A stretch of DNA of 64,000 nucleotides from Callaeas wilsoni (taxonomy: Eukaryota; Chordata; Aves; Passeriformes; Callaeidae), in the NCBI GenBank assembly GCA_013398955.1, contig VWPU01012714.1, positions 1-64,000 of the forward strand. Direction: 5' to 3'. Under the pieces are notes generated by a model. The model was not told where the DNA came from. It did not search any database and was given only the letters and a program-made list of their open reading frames with translations. Every line of letters starts with the position of its first letter. Position 1 is the first letter of the stretch. Shown piece after piece: positions 50,001 to 62,440 of the stretch. The translations under genes and the position numbers were made by a program.

Positions 50001-52302
50001 CAGCACAGATATTATCACATAAAACTTTCCCCTCTAGGCACCCTTCAAGCATGTTAAGAAACCAAAGGTCTTTTGGAGGAGATACGCAGATTATGACCTG
50101 AATGTAACACATGTATTTATACAACTCACAACTGATATATATTGCTTAATTACTGGCTTTTCTGACATTTCTGTTCCCACGTTTCTTAGCATTCTTATAT
50201 AAATTAAAACGCACTCACAGGCCAGAGATGAATCCAAGTCACTCAGGTTCTGATCTTGCAATAAGGAATAAAAACAGACCCTTCCTGTTTGCATGGTGCT
50301 GTGCTAAGGTCAATAGGCTTCCCCAGGTGTTTTGGTTTGTGTTTATCGATCTCACTGCCAGCTGGGATTTGCTGCCTGATTCCTGAAGTTTCTCCAATGA
50401 ATGAACTGAAACATTGCCTTCACTGGAAATATTCTCACAGTAACACTAGACATATGGTCCAAATACTTTGCTGAACCAAGGTCCATGTTTAGCTTTGGGT
50501 GCAGCATTTGGATCAGGAGCTCAATAAACCTTGAAAACAGTGCTTTCAGTGTGGGCACTCATCAACTATTAAAAACATATTTAAGCAGAAATAAAGAAGG
50601 TAAAGAAAAAATGCAAAGTAGGATAGTAAAATTTGAAGTTGGGGCTTAATCTTCTGGAGGAAAAATTACTTTTTTACTCCACCTGCTAAGTAACAGTTAA
50701 TTAAGAAAGGAAACATTTTAAATTAAATTCATACCTAGCAGGATTTAGTGGAGAAAGGGAAACTTAGCTTTAATGAACTGTTATTGGGGAAAGGAGTACA
50801 ACGGTGAAGGCAGAACTAGAAAAAAAAAGTGTCCAATTAATGCAGCTGTCAAATCACTGTCTGTTCAGGAGAGAAAAGAAGTTTAGAAATATTTCTTACA
50901 CGTACAATGAAAATAAACCCACGTGCTTGGAACAGCACATGCTACTGTTAGTGGCATAGCTTTAAGAAAGTTACATGGCTTATGGAGCAACCAGCAGCGC
51001 CTGATTTCCAATGGATTTATATCATCATTCACCTTTATCCCTTTCCCATCTGAACTGCAGTGACTCCAGCAAGCCTCTACACATGCCCTGACAGCACATC
51101 ACCAGCAAGAGACAGCAGTGAGGTACTTGCCAGCTGGCCACCAGCTGATGGGACTGCAGCTGCTACCTCTTCCCTTCTCCTCCCTGCCCTCATTTGAGGA
51201 AATTAACTCTCTTTAAGATGTCCTTTCTTTTTTAAACTGCAGTTTAAACTGGTGAAAAATCATCCCATCTCCTTAGAAAACCAGTCCCAAAATACTGTAG
51301 CAGGAGATGCATTGTACTGTCAAGCCCTTTCTCACTTAGTTCAGTGCTTCACGAGTGCTATTTCCACCCTTCGAATTATTGCACACCTAGGATTTTGCTC
51401 CTAAATATGCCTAGAAACACAGTTTATCGTGTAAGTTTGTTTAAACTGCAGTTATTTTAAATTTTAAGGTAGGCTGGAAAACTCAGAACAGAGAAACCCA
51501 CATAGGAGAGGTTAGAGTGGACTGGGGGACAATAACTTTCCCTCTGCTCAGTGCACCTCAAGATCCTGCTGCTTTTGAGATGAGGCCAAACATACTATAC
51601 AGTGCTCTGCTTTTTGGGTTGAATTGTTCTATCCTCGTGAATATTAGGAGAAAAAGAAAGGCTGCTGTGCTTTTATGAGCTACCAACTATTCTTTCTGTA
51701 ATTTCACATCAGGGTATTGAACTGACCCCTTAAAATACAGTTCGAAAGAATTTCACATTTATGATGTTTTGGGCATCTTTAAGATTGTAAATATACTTAT
51801 GATGTGGCTCACAGAAAACCAGAATGATTGTAGAACGACACACAGAGCAATTCAGCAGCATTCCACCCTGCTCCAAACACTTGGGCCTACGTGCCATGTG
51901 TAGCAAAATTCAGTCATAGTCAGTCAAAAAGTGGTTTTGGAGAAGGGGTTTTTTTTCCTGCCTTTGTCCAAAAGGCACATATGTTGAACATACAGGTTAA
52001 TAAAATCTAGCTTATGTGCCTAAAATGCTACATCAACATCTGTCAGGGGGCGGGGGGAATCCAAATTCACTGACAAAAGCTCCTCCCCTCCTAAGGCACT
52101 TGGGGTTGCTCACCAGCTTCAGCATCCATGGGCTGCCACGACAAGTGGCAAAGCAGCCGAAGAGCCCGAAGACGATGATGGTGGTGCCCGTCCCGATGAG
52201 CACGTAGGGGGCATTGGTGGAGTTCTCAGCGATGAGAGAGATGTAGGTGCCGAGGGTGAGCTTGCCCCAGACGCCGACTGCGAGAAGGATAACGCCGGTG
52301 AT
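34995..52302 (-). CDS. TSPAN7: TSPAN7, tetraspanin-7, coding exons 2-7 (exon 1 off window)
   Basis: Six exons join in frame with GT-AG introns: 52302-52114, 49951-49877, 48398-48303, 46533-46378, 42183-42100 and 35063-34995. They encode 222 residues plus stop. With about 27 residues from the missing first exon this equals the 249 I recall for mammalian TSPAN7. Tetraspanin-7 (TM4SF2, CD231) is a four-pass plasma-membrane scaffold, strongly neuronal, that organises integrins and controls AMPA-receptor trafficking through PICK1. Visible here are the end of TM1, TM2, TM3, a large extracellular loop with CCG, a P-T-S-C-C motif and two further cysteines (six in total), TM4 and a Y-E-M-V carboxyl terminus suited to PDZ binding. 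There are four N-glycosylation sequons. The paralogue TSPAN6 is the main alternative. The near-identity to remembered TSPAN7 makes this assignment firm. Confidence 0.97.
35064..42099 (-). other. TSPAN7: TSPAN7 intron 6 (7.0 kb)
   Basis: Non-coding, bounded by donor CAG|GTAAGTGCA (42099) and acceptor ggaacag (35064). It contains a solo LTR of a different family at about 39065-39705. No additional exon was recognised. Confidence 0.9.
39065..39705 (+). mobile_element. Endogenous retrovirus LTR in TSPAN7 intron 6
   Basis: The sequence has the character of a passerine LTR: cctttaaattgcaaagggga U3 start, a GC-rich middle (39360-39440), then ttttgttaaataaatagtct with AATAAA at 39562-39567, followed by ttcactttcactcgagaaat tattttcccgaacc and an agagagagacgcccc U5. 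I recognise the ttaaataaatag-to-cccgaacc block as a recurring passerine LTR motif. Boundaries are approximate, since no convincing target duplication was found. It is antisense to TSPAN7. Confidence 0.7.
42100..42183 (-). CDS. TSPAN7: TSPAN7 exon 6 (end of large loop, TM4 start)
   Basis: 84 bases between acceptor tttccag and donor GTAAGTGCA, encoding 28 residues from GCYDLVTSF to GIAFSQ. It supplies the sixth loop cysteine (GC), the segment leading back to the membrane (METNMGII) and the first half of TM4. The phase is 0 at both ends. Confidence 0.97.
42184..46377 (-). other. TSPAN7: TSPAN7 intron 5 (4.2 kb)
   Basis: Non-coding. Donor AAG|GTACCAG is at its 5' end and acceptor tttccag at its 3' end. 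No repeat family or internal gene was recognised. Several plus-strand frames (such as 44851-45312) lack any coding character. Confidence 0.9.
46378..46533 (-). CDS. TSPAN7: TSPAN7 exon 5 (core of large extracellular loop)
   Basis: 156 bases, 52 residues. It starts LSCCGIQSYTNWSTSPYFF with the diagnostic tetraspanin CCG, continues HGIPTSCCMN (the P-x-S-C variant with adjacent cysteines), then SSDCNTQDL and NMTVAATKVNQK. Five of the six loop cysteines are here, together with sequons N-W-S, N-S-S and N-M-T. Acceptor ctcctag is at 46534 and donor GTACCAG at 46377. The opposite-strand 165-codon frame over this exon is a shadow. Confidence 0.98.
46534..48302 (-). other. TSPAN7: TSPAN7 intron 4 (1.8 kb)
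   Basis: Non-coding, from donor AGT|GTAAGTC to acceptor ctcctag. No repeats or further exons were recognised. Confidence 0.9.
48303..48398 (-). CDS. TSPAN7: TSPAN7 exon 4 (first part of large extracellular loop)
   Basis: 96 bases, 32 residues: IKDTFLRTYTEAIQNYN then KNDERSHAVDNVQES, forming the helical stalk before the CCG motif. Acceptor ctgacag precedes ATC. A GTGT stretch offers two adjacent donors, at 48304/48303 and 48302/48301. GTAAGT at the latter fits the consensus and keeps frame with exon 5. Confidence 0.96.
48399..49876 (-). other. TSPAN7: TSPAN7 intron 3 (1.5 kb)
   Basis: Non-coding, between donor GAG|GTAGGTGG and acceptor ctgacag. It contains a C/A homopolymer stretch (49424-49445). 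No other feature was recognised. Confidence 0.9.
49877..49951 (-). CDS. TSPAN7: TSPAN7 exon 3 (TM3)
   Basis: 75 bases, 25 residues: YAMFLSLVFLAELVAG then ISGFVFRHE, the third membrane segment with the acidic residue common in tetraspanin TM3. Acceptor ccttttcag and donor GTAGGTGG bound it in phase 0. Confidence 0.98.
49952..52113 (-). other. TSPAN7: TSPAN7 intron 2 (2.2 kb)
   Basis: Non-coding, between donor CTG|GTGAGCAA and acceptor ccttttcag. No repeats or additional exons were recognised. Confidence 0.9.
52114..52302 (-). CDS. TSPAN7: TSPAN7 exon 2 (TM1 end, small loop, TM2)
   Basis: 189 bases, 63 residues. It opens ITGVILLAVGVWGKLTL (distal TM1), continues through the small extracellular loop with sequon N-S-T (AENSTNAPY), and then TM2 (VLIGTGTTIIVFGLFG) to CFATCRGSPWMLKL. 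Acceptor tttgctctgcag is at 52303 and donor GTGAGCAA at 52113. Codons are GC-rich compared with later exons. Confidence 0.98.
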
Positions 52303-54381
52303 CTGCAGAGCAAAGGGAGAAACGTGTCAGGAGCTCTGGGGAAGGCATCCAAAGGCAGCACACAGTGATCCCAAAGGGATTCATTGGTGCTCTGCTGTTG
52401 GCAGAGGGAAGCTTCCAGACTTCTCCTCACTCCAGAGGGACAGACAGACAACATCAAACTCCGGCATCTGGAGATGCTACTTTAAGGCTGCCACTGAAGG
52501 ACAAACAGCTAAGACTAATGACTGCCAAGGCAGGATGCAGTGTACCACCTGCAGGAACAGCTCTCTGCTGCCGCAGCCCACTGAGAGACACGGCCAGCTC
52601 CACCTGTCCCTCTGCCTGAGTGTCCCCTGCTCCCCTCCATCAGCCTTGGCATGCGCTGGCATTTCTGCTGCCGCTTTGGGACAGGATTAGCAGAGACTTC
52701 TTCTCTCCTCCTCACAGTGGCAGTAAGAACAAACCCAGCTCTTGTCCATCTTTCTGATTCCTTGGACAAAAAGTGCTGATTCCTTGCTCTTGCACCCAAC
52801 AGCTCAATGTCAGAAAAAATCACCAGGGAGCCTCCCAACCCACAAACATCAAATGCCCTCTCCAAGTCTGGTTCCATCCCTGCACAGCAACACCTTCACC
52901 TCTCCTTCTCCCAAACAAAAGTGGATTAATCAGCAAAATCTGAAAGCAAGCTGCAAGGGACTGGGAAATCTGCAGAACAACTTTTGGTTTCTCGCCTCCA
53001 GTTCCAGAAAGGACTGGTTTCTGTGCCTAAGCTGCTGAAAGTTTTACCACTGTCCCCAGGGAGGCATAAAAGCAGCCTTCACTGCCAAAATGAACAAGCA
53101 GCTTCACATATGAAAGAGAGCTCAAGCCTTGTAATAAAAAGCATTTTTAGTTGGCTGTTTGAAACAATTACCAACCCTTTACTATGCATTTTAAGAGTTT
53201 GGTTTCCTCAGGTCTCAGGGAGGGCCTGTTCAATTTATGGCACACACAGACTTTGGAAAAAAGGAGGAAAGCCTCTCGGTGGTTTATTCCCCTTCTGCTT
53301 CTTAATAGAGCTCTGATTTACAGGGATTTAAGGAAATCCCCGAGTTTGCTGGGAGGTCTAAACCCCCAGCAAGCTTGGCACTGTGCAGAGGGGATGGGAT
53401 ATTTCCACAAAGACACATGGAAGAGGCACCTCAGGTTGCAGCAGTGCTGGCTGGAATTTTGCTTGTGAAGAGGAAAACCCGTAAGACTTCCCTACAAACC
53501 TTTTCCTGACCTTTATTTAGCAGAGCACAAGCAGTGGTATGACTAATGCCTACCTCCACCCCAAGGCAAGCCTCATTTCCTTATTTCCAAGACACGCTTT
53601 TTATCACTATCTCTCTGAGCCATCACACACTCTAGGGAACAATGAGTGTACTGGTCTCTTGTTTGGCTTTTAGATTTTTCTTTAAAAGCAGGAGAGACAT
53701 GGGCAGACAGAAGGCCAGGACAGTGCTGGCCTGAGAACAAGGCGGCAGGAACAGACACTGCTCCTGACACTCACCATCAGTACACACATCTTCCCTTTAT
53801 CTCCTTCCTTTGACCCGAAATCTCTCCACCAGCCTAATTCTGTGACCTGTGGGTCAGGCTCAGTAGTTGCAAAAGCAGGGTGATGTGGGTCCATTTACAC
53901 CTGAAGAGTCTAAAATGAAACTCAGAGCACCTCCTCCAATGCACAATCCCTACTCCATTCCCACTGTAAAGCTTCAATTCAGACAATGATCATACAGGAG
54001 ATGTACAAAGTATTTCAGATATCCTGGCAGTCAGAGGAGAGTGATTACCAGCCCTTGGGCCTTTAGAGCCCCTCTGAGCATTCAGCATCTAGAGGAGCTT
54101 TATTTACAAACACCTGCAGGAGCCAGCACACATGGAGCATGAGAGCAGCAGTCAAATTCCACCAGTGGACTTCTACAGCAAAACCTGGTCTTCATACGGC
54201 CCTGTAAGAATTTTAAGATTTGTCCTGGAAATGCTGTGGCAGCTACAGCCTGTGAGGAGAGTGTCACAACCCCACTCCAGATCATTAGCAGACACAGAAG
54301 AAATTAACTGGCAGCTGCATAGCCCATGATGCCCCAAATGAGACATCTGGAGTGGTACAGAAAGACAAGCATTTGCAAAGG

Positions 54382-54398
54382 AAAAAAAAAAAAAAAAA
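54382..54398. repeat. Poly-A tract (17 bases)
   Basis: Uninterrupted A run inside TSPAN7 intron 1, with no recognisable retroelement attached upstream. Confidence 0.9.
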
Positions 54399-57300
54399 GG
54401 AAGACGTTTCCTTCTAAAAAACAACTGCCAGAGACATCCTACTTAAATGTAAAGAGATGTGGGATCCTGCCCTTTGGTGTTTTTAAGGGAAAGCAAAAGA
54501 GAAAAATTACCCAAAATACCAGGTTTCAAGGCCTGTCACAAACTTACCCAATGCTTTTGATTAAAAAAAAACCTCTGGAGTTTTCCCTGGACTTTATACA
54601 GGCCTTGGTTTAAGCAGTAATAGCCCACCCTGGATAAAACAGGCAAAGCTCATACCCACACCCAACCAGACAACATCACGAGAGAGATTCCTGCCAGCAG
54701 CCAGGGCTGGCCTGATTTATCCATGCTTAGGACCAGTCCCTACCATCATAACAATCCTCAGAAACTCAGACAGGTTTTGTGTCCACAAATGGGCTTGCAA
54801 GCGGTTTGTGCTGGTTTTGGTTGTCTCTTTTCATGCTTGCACACTGTGCCGCCCCCCATACTGTTTTGATGTTTTTTTCCTGCATTTTCTGTTTCTTTTC
54901 TCTGCTCTTTCTCTAGTCTGCAACATTATTAGAAAGCTATTTCATCCTGGATTTCATCAAAGGTAGATGATATCTTCCTTACGAAAGTTCACTGAGGTAG
55001 AAGCCCCTGGACTCATGTTTCCTCAGCCAAGAAACCAGAGATGTAGCATTCCATAAAACATTATTAATCCTGCCCTTCATTTAGGTCAAAATTTTAAAGG
55101 TTAAAAGAAAAAAAAAACAACATAGGAGATATCCAAGTAGGGCAAGGACTGTAAAGGCTACACACAAGCAGAAATCACATTGTTTAGCCCTAGCAGGTCT
55201 CACATTTCAGTGCCTCTGAGCTCAGGCTCAGCAAACACACCCCAGAAGCCCTTGACTGATGAGATGGCAGGAAATGAAGCAGGTGGGCCACCTGGACATT
55301 TTCTAAGAAAAACTCCACTGAAATCAAGATGTTGCCACAGAATGTTTTAATCTAGATGAATTGGATTGTTCTGGCTTAAAAAAAATTTGAAAAAAAAAAT
55401 CTGTGAAGAGTGCCCTTCTCCCCTGCCCCCCAGCTCTACCTTTTGCCTCTCCTCAAGCATGGTGTCACAGGCACATCCCACCAATCCCCTATTTCAGTCA
55501 AAGGCAGGCTTTCTAGCCCTTTTACCTTCCTTCAGCACCAATACAGATGTTTCCAACGTTACTGGCAGTATTGCCCCCAGTTCTGGAGCTAACTGGATGT
55601 GGTGAAAAAGTTAACATGCAACAGGCAGGCAGAAATACAACAGAACTGACTGCCAGTTCTCACCTCACTTGTCCAATAAACCAACTGCTTTTAAGAGACA
55701 TGCACAGGAAGATATGGCCAACAGCACTGACACAAGGGTATGTGCCACAGCTTCACAGGACACAGGGAGAGTGATGTCCTGATAACACTGGGCATTGCTG
55801 AAGTCAGAACTAATAGTAAACACATGCAGTTTCTCAATAAAAGGCAACAGAAAAATGTCTGAGAATTACTTCTTTTAATAGTGCCGGAACAAAGATTAAA
55901 CTATCAACCCCCTTCTTCTAGGAACAGCAGCAAAGTATGCAGAGAGGAGTATTCAGAAAATAACTTCTGAAAGTGCACAGTCTTTAATTGTCAGAATTAG
56001 GCAGGAAAATACTATGTACTCCCTTCAACTGGATGCACACCATTCTTAAAGAGTCTGTTGTCTTCATACTCCAAAACTGACAGCATTGGTGGCATGAGAT
56101 GAAGGTTGCTGCTGCTGATACTGGAGCTATGAAAGGTGCTACACCTCGCATCCACGGAGATTCAAGACTCTAATTCAAACCCTTATTTATACTCATGGAA
56201 TATTTAAAGTTTGTCAGTTACAGAGGTGAAGGTAAATGTGCAGCAGGAATTGCTAGTTTATTTGTGCACATAATTAATGTCCTCCTGTTCATTACTAATG
56301 TCAGCTATTTTGATTCTTCAGGTCTGTCAAAATAAACCTTGAAAGCTAGTCCTGATTACTGCAGAGCACACAGCAATCTCTACTGCTCCCAAAAGCAGCA
56401 GGAAGAGCTCAGCATTTCTCTGGACCAGTTCTTTCTCTACAGAACTGAGATGCAGGAGGGCAACTTCATTAATGAGGATCTCATTGTAGGTATAATTCTT
56501 CTATTTCATTTCATATTTTCAACCTTGCTAAGTAATGCAAAATGTGTACAACTTAAAAAGAAGTTCAGAACAGCAGCAAAGAGTCAGATACAAGGAAAAT
56601 AACCACATTGTTGGTATTTTCAGCTTCTCAATTCCAAATACTTCCTTTTCCAAACGCCAGCCTCCCTGCATTTTGGTAGAGGCATGCTGTTTCTGCACAG
56701 CTCTCCTGCAACCTTCTCCTCAAACAGGCTAGAGAATGGCTGTGCATAAGATGGATGAAGCCAGGGGAAGGCAGACAAGAACTCTCCCAATCCATCTTGG
56801 CTGAAGCTGAAAGGTTTAGCAATAGGTTTAGCAGGCTGTGAGGAAATGAGAGAGGACCAAGGCACACAGCTAATTAGCTCTTCCAGACATTTCCCCAAAG
56901 GAGGGAAACTTTTTCACGAAGAAAACGTCCGACCTTGACAACATCCAGAACAAATCCTGCGTTAAAAGCATGTCCAGAGAGACTTAAAAATAACTGGCCT
57001 ACCTCTGAAAATTTTATAACTTTCCCAAAATAGGCAATGGATCACATTCAAAATGTTCTTGCTTTACAGCCTGTCGAGCACTGGGAGTGGCTGGCTTTGA
57101 GTCTTCCCCTGCCTCAGCCCCTGGGCTCTCATCAGGCAGGAAGGCGACTCAAACCAATACAAATCTTCCTTTGAGCTTCAGTGTCAGCTCTTCACAGGCA
57201 GGGGCAAAGCATCAAGCAAAGATAGAACAGAACATGGAAATGCATATAAGCCAGCAACACACCTGAGTTCTCTGTCCTCACATCTGGTGATCTCGACTAC

Positions 57301-60300
57301 ACCTGCAAAACCAACTTGGGTCACCTTTGCACTGGACTGGTCTCTGCTGGAGTGAACAGGAAATGAAGATGCCATGAGCTGTATCGTTGGAGGAAGGCAA
57401 CAAGTTGCAAGCCAATAAATAACTATTTCTGGCCGCTTTGCAAACTGAGAGACAGCCTGTAAAGGTCACTGTGTTAGGAGAAAACACCTCCAGTGGCCAT
57501 TCTTGTATGTAACTGTTCTAGTGTCTTCTAGTTCCTGATTTCACCATTTCTTAATACATTTCCCCAGTACCTAATGTGATCATTTTGTCCCTCTGCTCTT
57601 ATAACTCTGGCCTGTCCCTCTTCTTCTTCATTCCTTACAGTTTTACATGTAAATAATTCCTTCCCAAAAAGACACAGCCAAAAGGATTTAAAGGAAAAAT
57701 GCTGTAAGATTAATTCACACTCCTCTCTGCTATCCCTTGCCTGTCTCACCTGGGCAGGCTGCCACGCTTTGAGCTCAGGGTTTTCTCCTCCTGTTGCATG
57801 TGTGGGATGTCCAGCACAATGAATCTGGCTTCATCCCTTCACCTCAGGAATCTGTTTGAGTTACGATCCCTGCTGTTCAGCATCCATCTAGAACTAGCTG
57901 CTGTCACAAAATTGATTATCCACCACAGCCCTTGGTGTTTCTGTGCAAAACTGAGATTTCTGTGTATTAAAACTACTGGTCCACATCCTCCCTGTGGAAA
58001 TCATCATCAGGGATATCAGCACATGCAAACCACAGCAATGGAGATGCTGCCTCTGGTCTCATGTCACCACTGGGTCAGAGATGAGTATCCACTGCACCCA
58101 AGTCAGGAGACAACCACCAGATCTGCCCCAAAGTACAGTGGAGGAGATTTTGATTAGACACACTGATATGAAGCACTGCAGCCTGTTCTTGCACAGCTCA
58201 TTTCGGTAAGTAGATTGCTATCCCACTTCATTTTCAAAAATATTTTTGACGTTAAGTGTTTGTCCTAGCTGGTTATTACAAGTATATGAATGGTTGTCCC
58301 GAGTGAGCTGCCATCACATTAAGGTCCTCGGAGGTCAAACTGTGGTGCTGGTAGGAAAAAAAAAAGAAATTAAAATATTGACTCTCACACAGATGACAAA
58401 CTGAATACTGAATTATCAAGGAGCTGATCTGGCTACTCACCACCAACTCTGCAGACAACAGAGTGTGTACTAATCTCTAACTTTAATAGTGCCTCTATCA
58501 GCTGCAGAGTTAAATGACCTCTGAAAGGAAGTGAACGTTTTATAAACAGTCCAGGTGTTTCCCAGCACCCCCACCCATCCATACATCAACCACACACCAA
58601 GGTCTAATAGTGCTTTCCTTGCAGGCTGGGGCAGAAATGTCAACCAGGACTGTATCAATTACTCTGTATGGAAAACAGATTAAAAATCTTGTAGAGGTGA
58701 GAGCAACCTTCTCTTTTGCAACCAGAAGAGGCCAATGATCATTTAATGAACAGCAGGGAAGAAAACATGACAGTAATTTTGTTTGCTGCAGGATAAAAAA
58801 TTGGACATGGCCCAAGAAGTCCTAAGAGCACTAACAAGGACTGCAGTGGGGAGACAAGAGCTTGAAAACAACCTTGCAGCATTGCTCAAAACTAAGAATT
58901 TCTTGCCAATTCAGTGCAAATACCTATTCTTAGAGAATTTTTCTATAAGGAAATAATTGATTACATGCCACTTGTAGGAAGATTCAAGAAGAATAAGGAC
59001 ATTTGAGACCTGATCTCTATACTAATATCATGCCCATGATGAATAGTTATAATAAACAGCCATATTCTTATGCTGAAGGTGCAGCTTTATTACACCTTGC
59101 ACTTTCAGAAAAAAACTTGGAAATCTCAGTAAAATGAAGTTCTTTATCATGAGAATTATACTTATTTTTATGTAAGACACTTCATTAAATGAGAGAAGAT
59201 ATTCTGCTTTACAGTTTAATCACCAGTGGCTCTATTAATTGATATATCTTTTAAGCCAGCTTGCAGACAAAAATGTGGTCATCTCCGGATAAAAATAAAA
59301 TGCAAAAATACATTTCTGCTGGGAATTTTCAGACCTAATTTCTTGAAATGTAGCTTTAAATATGCATGACTGAACATCTCAGGGAAAAGAACTTAGAGAG
59401 TGGAGACTTCAAAAGCAGCATCCCACTCTGCAAGGCTAAGGCACACTCCTAGCCAGAGGAATTGTGGTTGTTTTGAAGGTCTAGTAGTACATAGACTAGA
59501 AGGAACTAACTGATCATCAGCAAAGTGATACAGCCAGAGAATATTTACCTGTGGGGCCTAAAACTTTTTGGAAGCTTAAATGCAGCAGCTGTCCCTCATA
59601 CTCACACTTTCAAATCCCTTCAGCAGCAATACAGAGAAGCGACAGAACCATTGTTTACACAGCACAATATGGCTTGGCCTCAAACTTTAAAAGAGTTCAC
59701 CAATTTTACTGAGATATAAGACTTCAAATGAGAAAAAATGCAAGACAATAAAATGTTTTGAAACCGGACTATCCCCTACTTAAATACTTTATTGTTTCTT
59801 AAATGCTCTTGTTGTTTGATTGCCTCCTAATAAATCAAGGCAAAATCTAAACTTCTACAATCCCTATGTGAACAAAGTAAAGGAATAAAATTAAACGCTC
59901 TGAAAAACAGCCTCTAGTGCTATCCATGCCCATGAGAGTAGCACTGTGTTCAAAGCCCAGGCTGATTCAGACTTCAGTGGAAAGACTCTCTTGTTCCTCA
60001 GGACTGACCAGGGCAGAGAAGACTTTGAGAGAGACCCCAGTGAAGGAACTTTGGTAATTTCAGTGGATCAGTCAGCACATAAATTCCTCCCTGCACGTGT
60101 AACAGACTTTAAAAGTTTGGATTTAGCAGTAGGAAGACTTGAAAAGAATTAAAAAGAGATGTACAAGCTCATTAGTCACTGCACACAAGAGCAGTGGTGT
60201 GAAACTTTCAGAACCATTTTTTATTCAAGCAACTACAGTCCTAATAACCTTCAGAAAAAGCAGAATAAGGCATTGAAGTGTGAGATGATAAATTCAGTAG

Positions 60301-62179
60301 TACCAAATGCAAGGTCATGGTGCTGGGACCAATTCCAGCCATTTCAAGCTCCTAAATTTGCAAATAATAGTGGCGGAAAAGGATTTCTGAATGCCAGCTG
60401 ACCACGGTGTTTATGAGGAGCCACTCATGGCACACACATGCAGAAAAAGGCACATGCAACCCGGTGGTGCATTTCCAAAGGCAGGAATTTCCAGAGGAGG
60501 CTGCTTCAAGAAAGCTGAGGCGATGCTGCAAGGGGTGCATGGAAGGAGTCCCGGGATGATGAGAGCTGGAGAGTGTCTCCTCTCCAGAGGCTCCTGGCTT
60601 CCAAAGCCTGGCGTGGAGCAGGATGAGGAGGGGTGAGGGGCTGTAAACCTGCCCTGTAAGGGGATTACCCTCCAAGGGCAAGAGAGAGCTGGCTAAGCCA
60701 CAGGACAGCCCAGCTGGGAACAAAGCTGGCCACGAATGCACTGAGGGTGCAAGTGAGGGTAATGAGGGTGGGAGCGGCCTCTCCTCTGGAAGAGGGAAGG
60801 AGGCGAAGCCAGCAACGCATCCACAGGCTGCACAGGGTGAGAGCTGGGCAGCTTTCATCCCTTCACCGTGGCGTGGGGGCTGCACAAATGGAGAGCTGGG
60901 GGGTCCCACTAAATGCCTAAAAGGCTGGAGCCTGTGAAGAGGAAGGGGGGACAGTGGGGTCTCAGCCTCCATCCATGCAGAGCCAGGCTGTCTCTGGCAA
61001 GAAGGTCATCAGCTGCAGCATTAATTTCAGTTCAGTCCATCCAAAAATCAGCTTGGGGGCACATGTAATTATAAGGTTTTGTTTAAAGTTTAAAAAGAAT
61101 TTTATTATTGCAACCAAACCCCTAATGTCCTGATCCCATTTTATGGAAAATCACTGGTTATTTACATTCTCCTAATCATACTCAGAATGAGCTGAGAACT
61201 GCCATTCCTACTGTGGGACTGCCTTTTTCCATTTCTCAGAAAGGACACATTTCTTTCATCCTGAAGAGTTCTGGTTCTTTCCCTTTCTCATTTCACATGA
61301 GAAAACCGTGTTTTCCTCTCCGGTTCTTCAAGCACCATGCTCCAGCGTTTTCTGGTGGTCTGCCTTTGGGAGCAGTGCACATAGGGTGGATCCCCACTAT
61401 GCTGTTGTACAGAAATTAAATGTTCTCATTTCAGCATACCCAAGTCAGTCCTTCAAATCCAACCCTGTTCTCCAAACCACCTCCATCTGCTCTCCCCCTC
61501 ACCTTGCCTACTGCCCCTCCTCCCAAACACAAGCAGCAACACAGTCAAGGAAATGAAAAAGGTAAATAAACAAGGCTAAGGATGGCAAAAGTAAGGTTTG
61601 TTCTACTCTAAAACAACCCAGTTTTCCCTAGCCAGGGTCCAGCACTCTGGCTCTGCAACTACACAACAGTTTTCATACTTCTCTGTTGTTCATTTGTGTA
61701 CAGCTCTGGTTTTCATGTGCTGCTCCTGCTACAGGAGCCAAAGTCAAAGCCAGAAGTTGCTTTTAATACTTCAGTGCTTTTATAGAGAGAGGAAGGAAAT
61801 ATCTGTCCTAAATCCCAACAGGATTGCAAAATCAAAATTCTACATCATAGCTGATAAATATTATTTCAAAATAGTTTATGACCTGTAACCATTCACCAAA
61901 ACTCTCTGGGTGAAATTAAAAGAAACAACTGAATTTTGTTTTATATTCTTATACATACACATATACTGGTGCTTAAATGGTTCAGATGCTGGAGTTCCTG
62001 TTTGTGGGTGTTCACTTGAGTATGTGTCTGAAAATAAAGGTGTATTCTTCATATATTAGTTGGGTTTTGTTACATGTCTGAGGTGTTTAATTAAAATACT
62101 GACACATTTGAATGTGTATGACTATATGTGCTTGCATGGGAAAAAAAAAAAAATGTAGCCTGCACTCAAACTGCTAAAT

Positions 62180-62440
62180 TCCAACTGCAACAAAACCAAA
62201 AAACATTAGCCAGAGCAGAAACAAAACTTTAAAAATTTTAACCCAGATGTTTGGTTATTAAAAAAACCAAAACAATACAAGAAAAGAACCCCCAAAAACC
62301 CAAGCAAAAGCAAACTACACCAAAAAAATCAAACCAAACCAAAGCAACACAAAAGAACCCCAGCATCAAAAACGACAACAGCAAAACCCCAAAACCCATC
62401 ACCACCACAACATCAAAACCAATAAAAAATACCAGATAAT
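62180..62440. repeat. A/C-rich low-complexity segment
   Basis: About 260 bases made almost wholly of A and C on the plus strand (runs such as aaaaaacc, caaaacc and accaaacc), hence T/G-rich on the TSPAN7 transcript strand. Frames on both strands are composition artefacts. Confidence 0.8.

Noticed and set aside
60290..60410. Possible degenerate CR1 open-reading-frame fragment (accaaatgcaaggtcatggt)
   Set aside because: Resemblance to the CR1 interior is limited to two short blocks and cannot be distinguished from chance by eye.
60352..60972. 206-codon minus-strand frame in TSPAN7 intron 1
   Set aside because: It arises from a purine-rich (pyrimidine-rich on the minus strand) segment. Pro/Ser/Leu-rich translation with no family resemblance.
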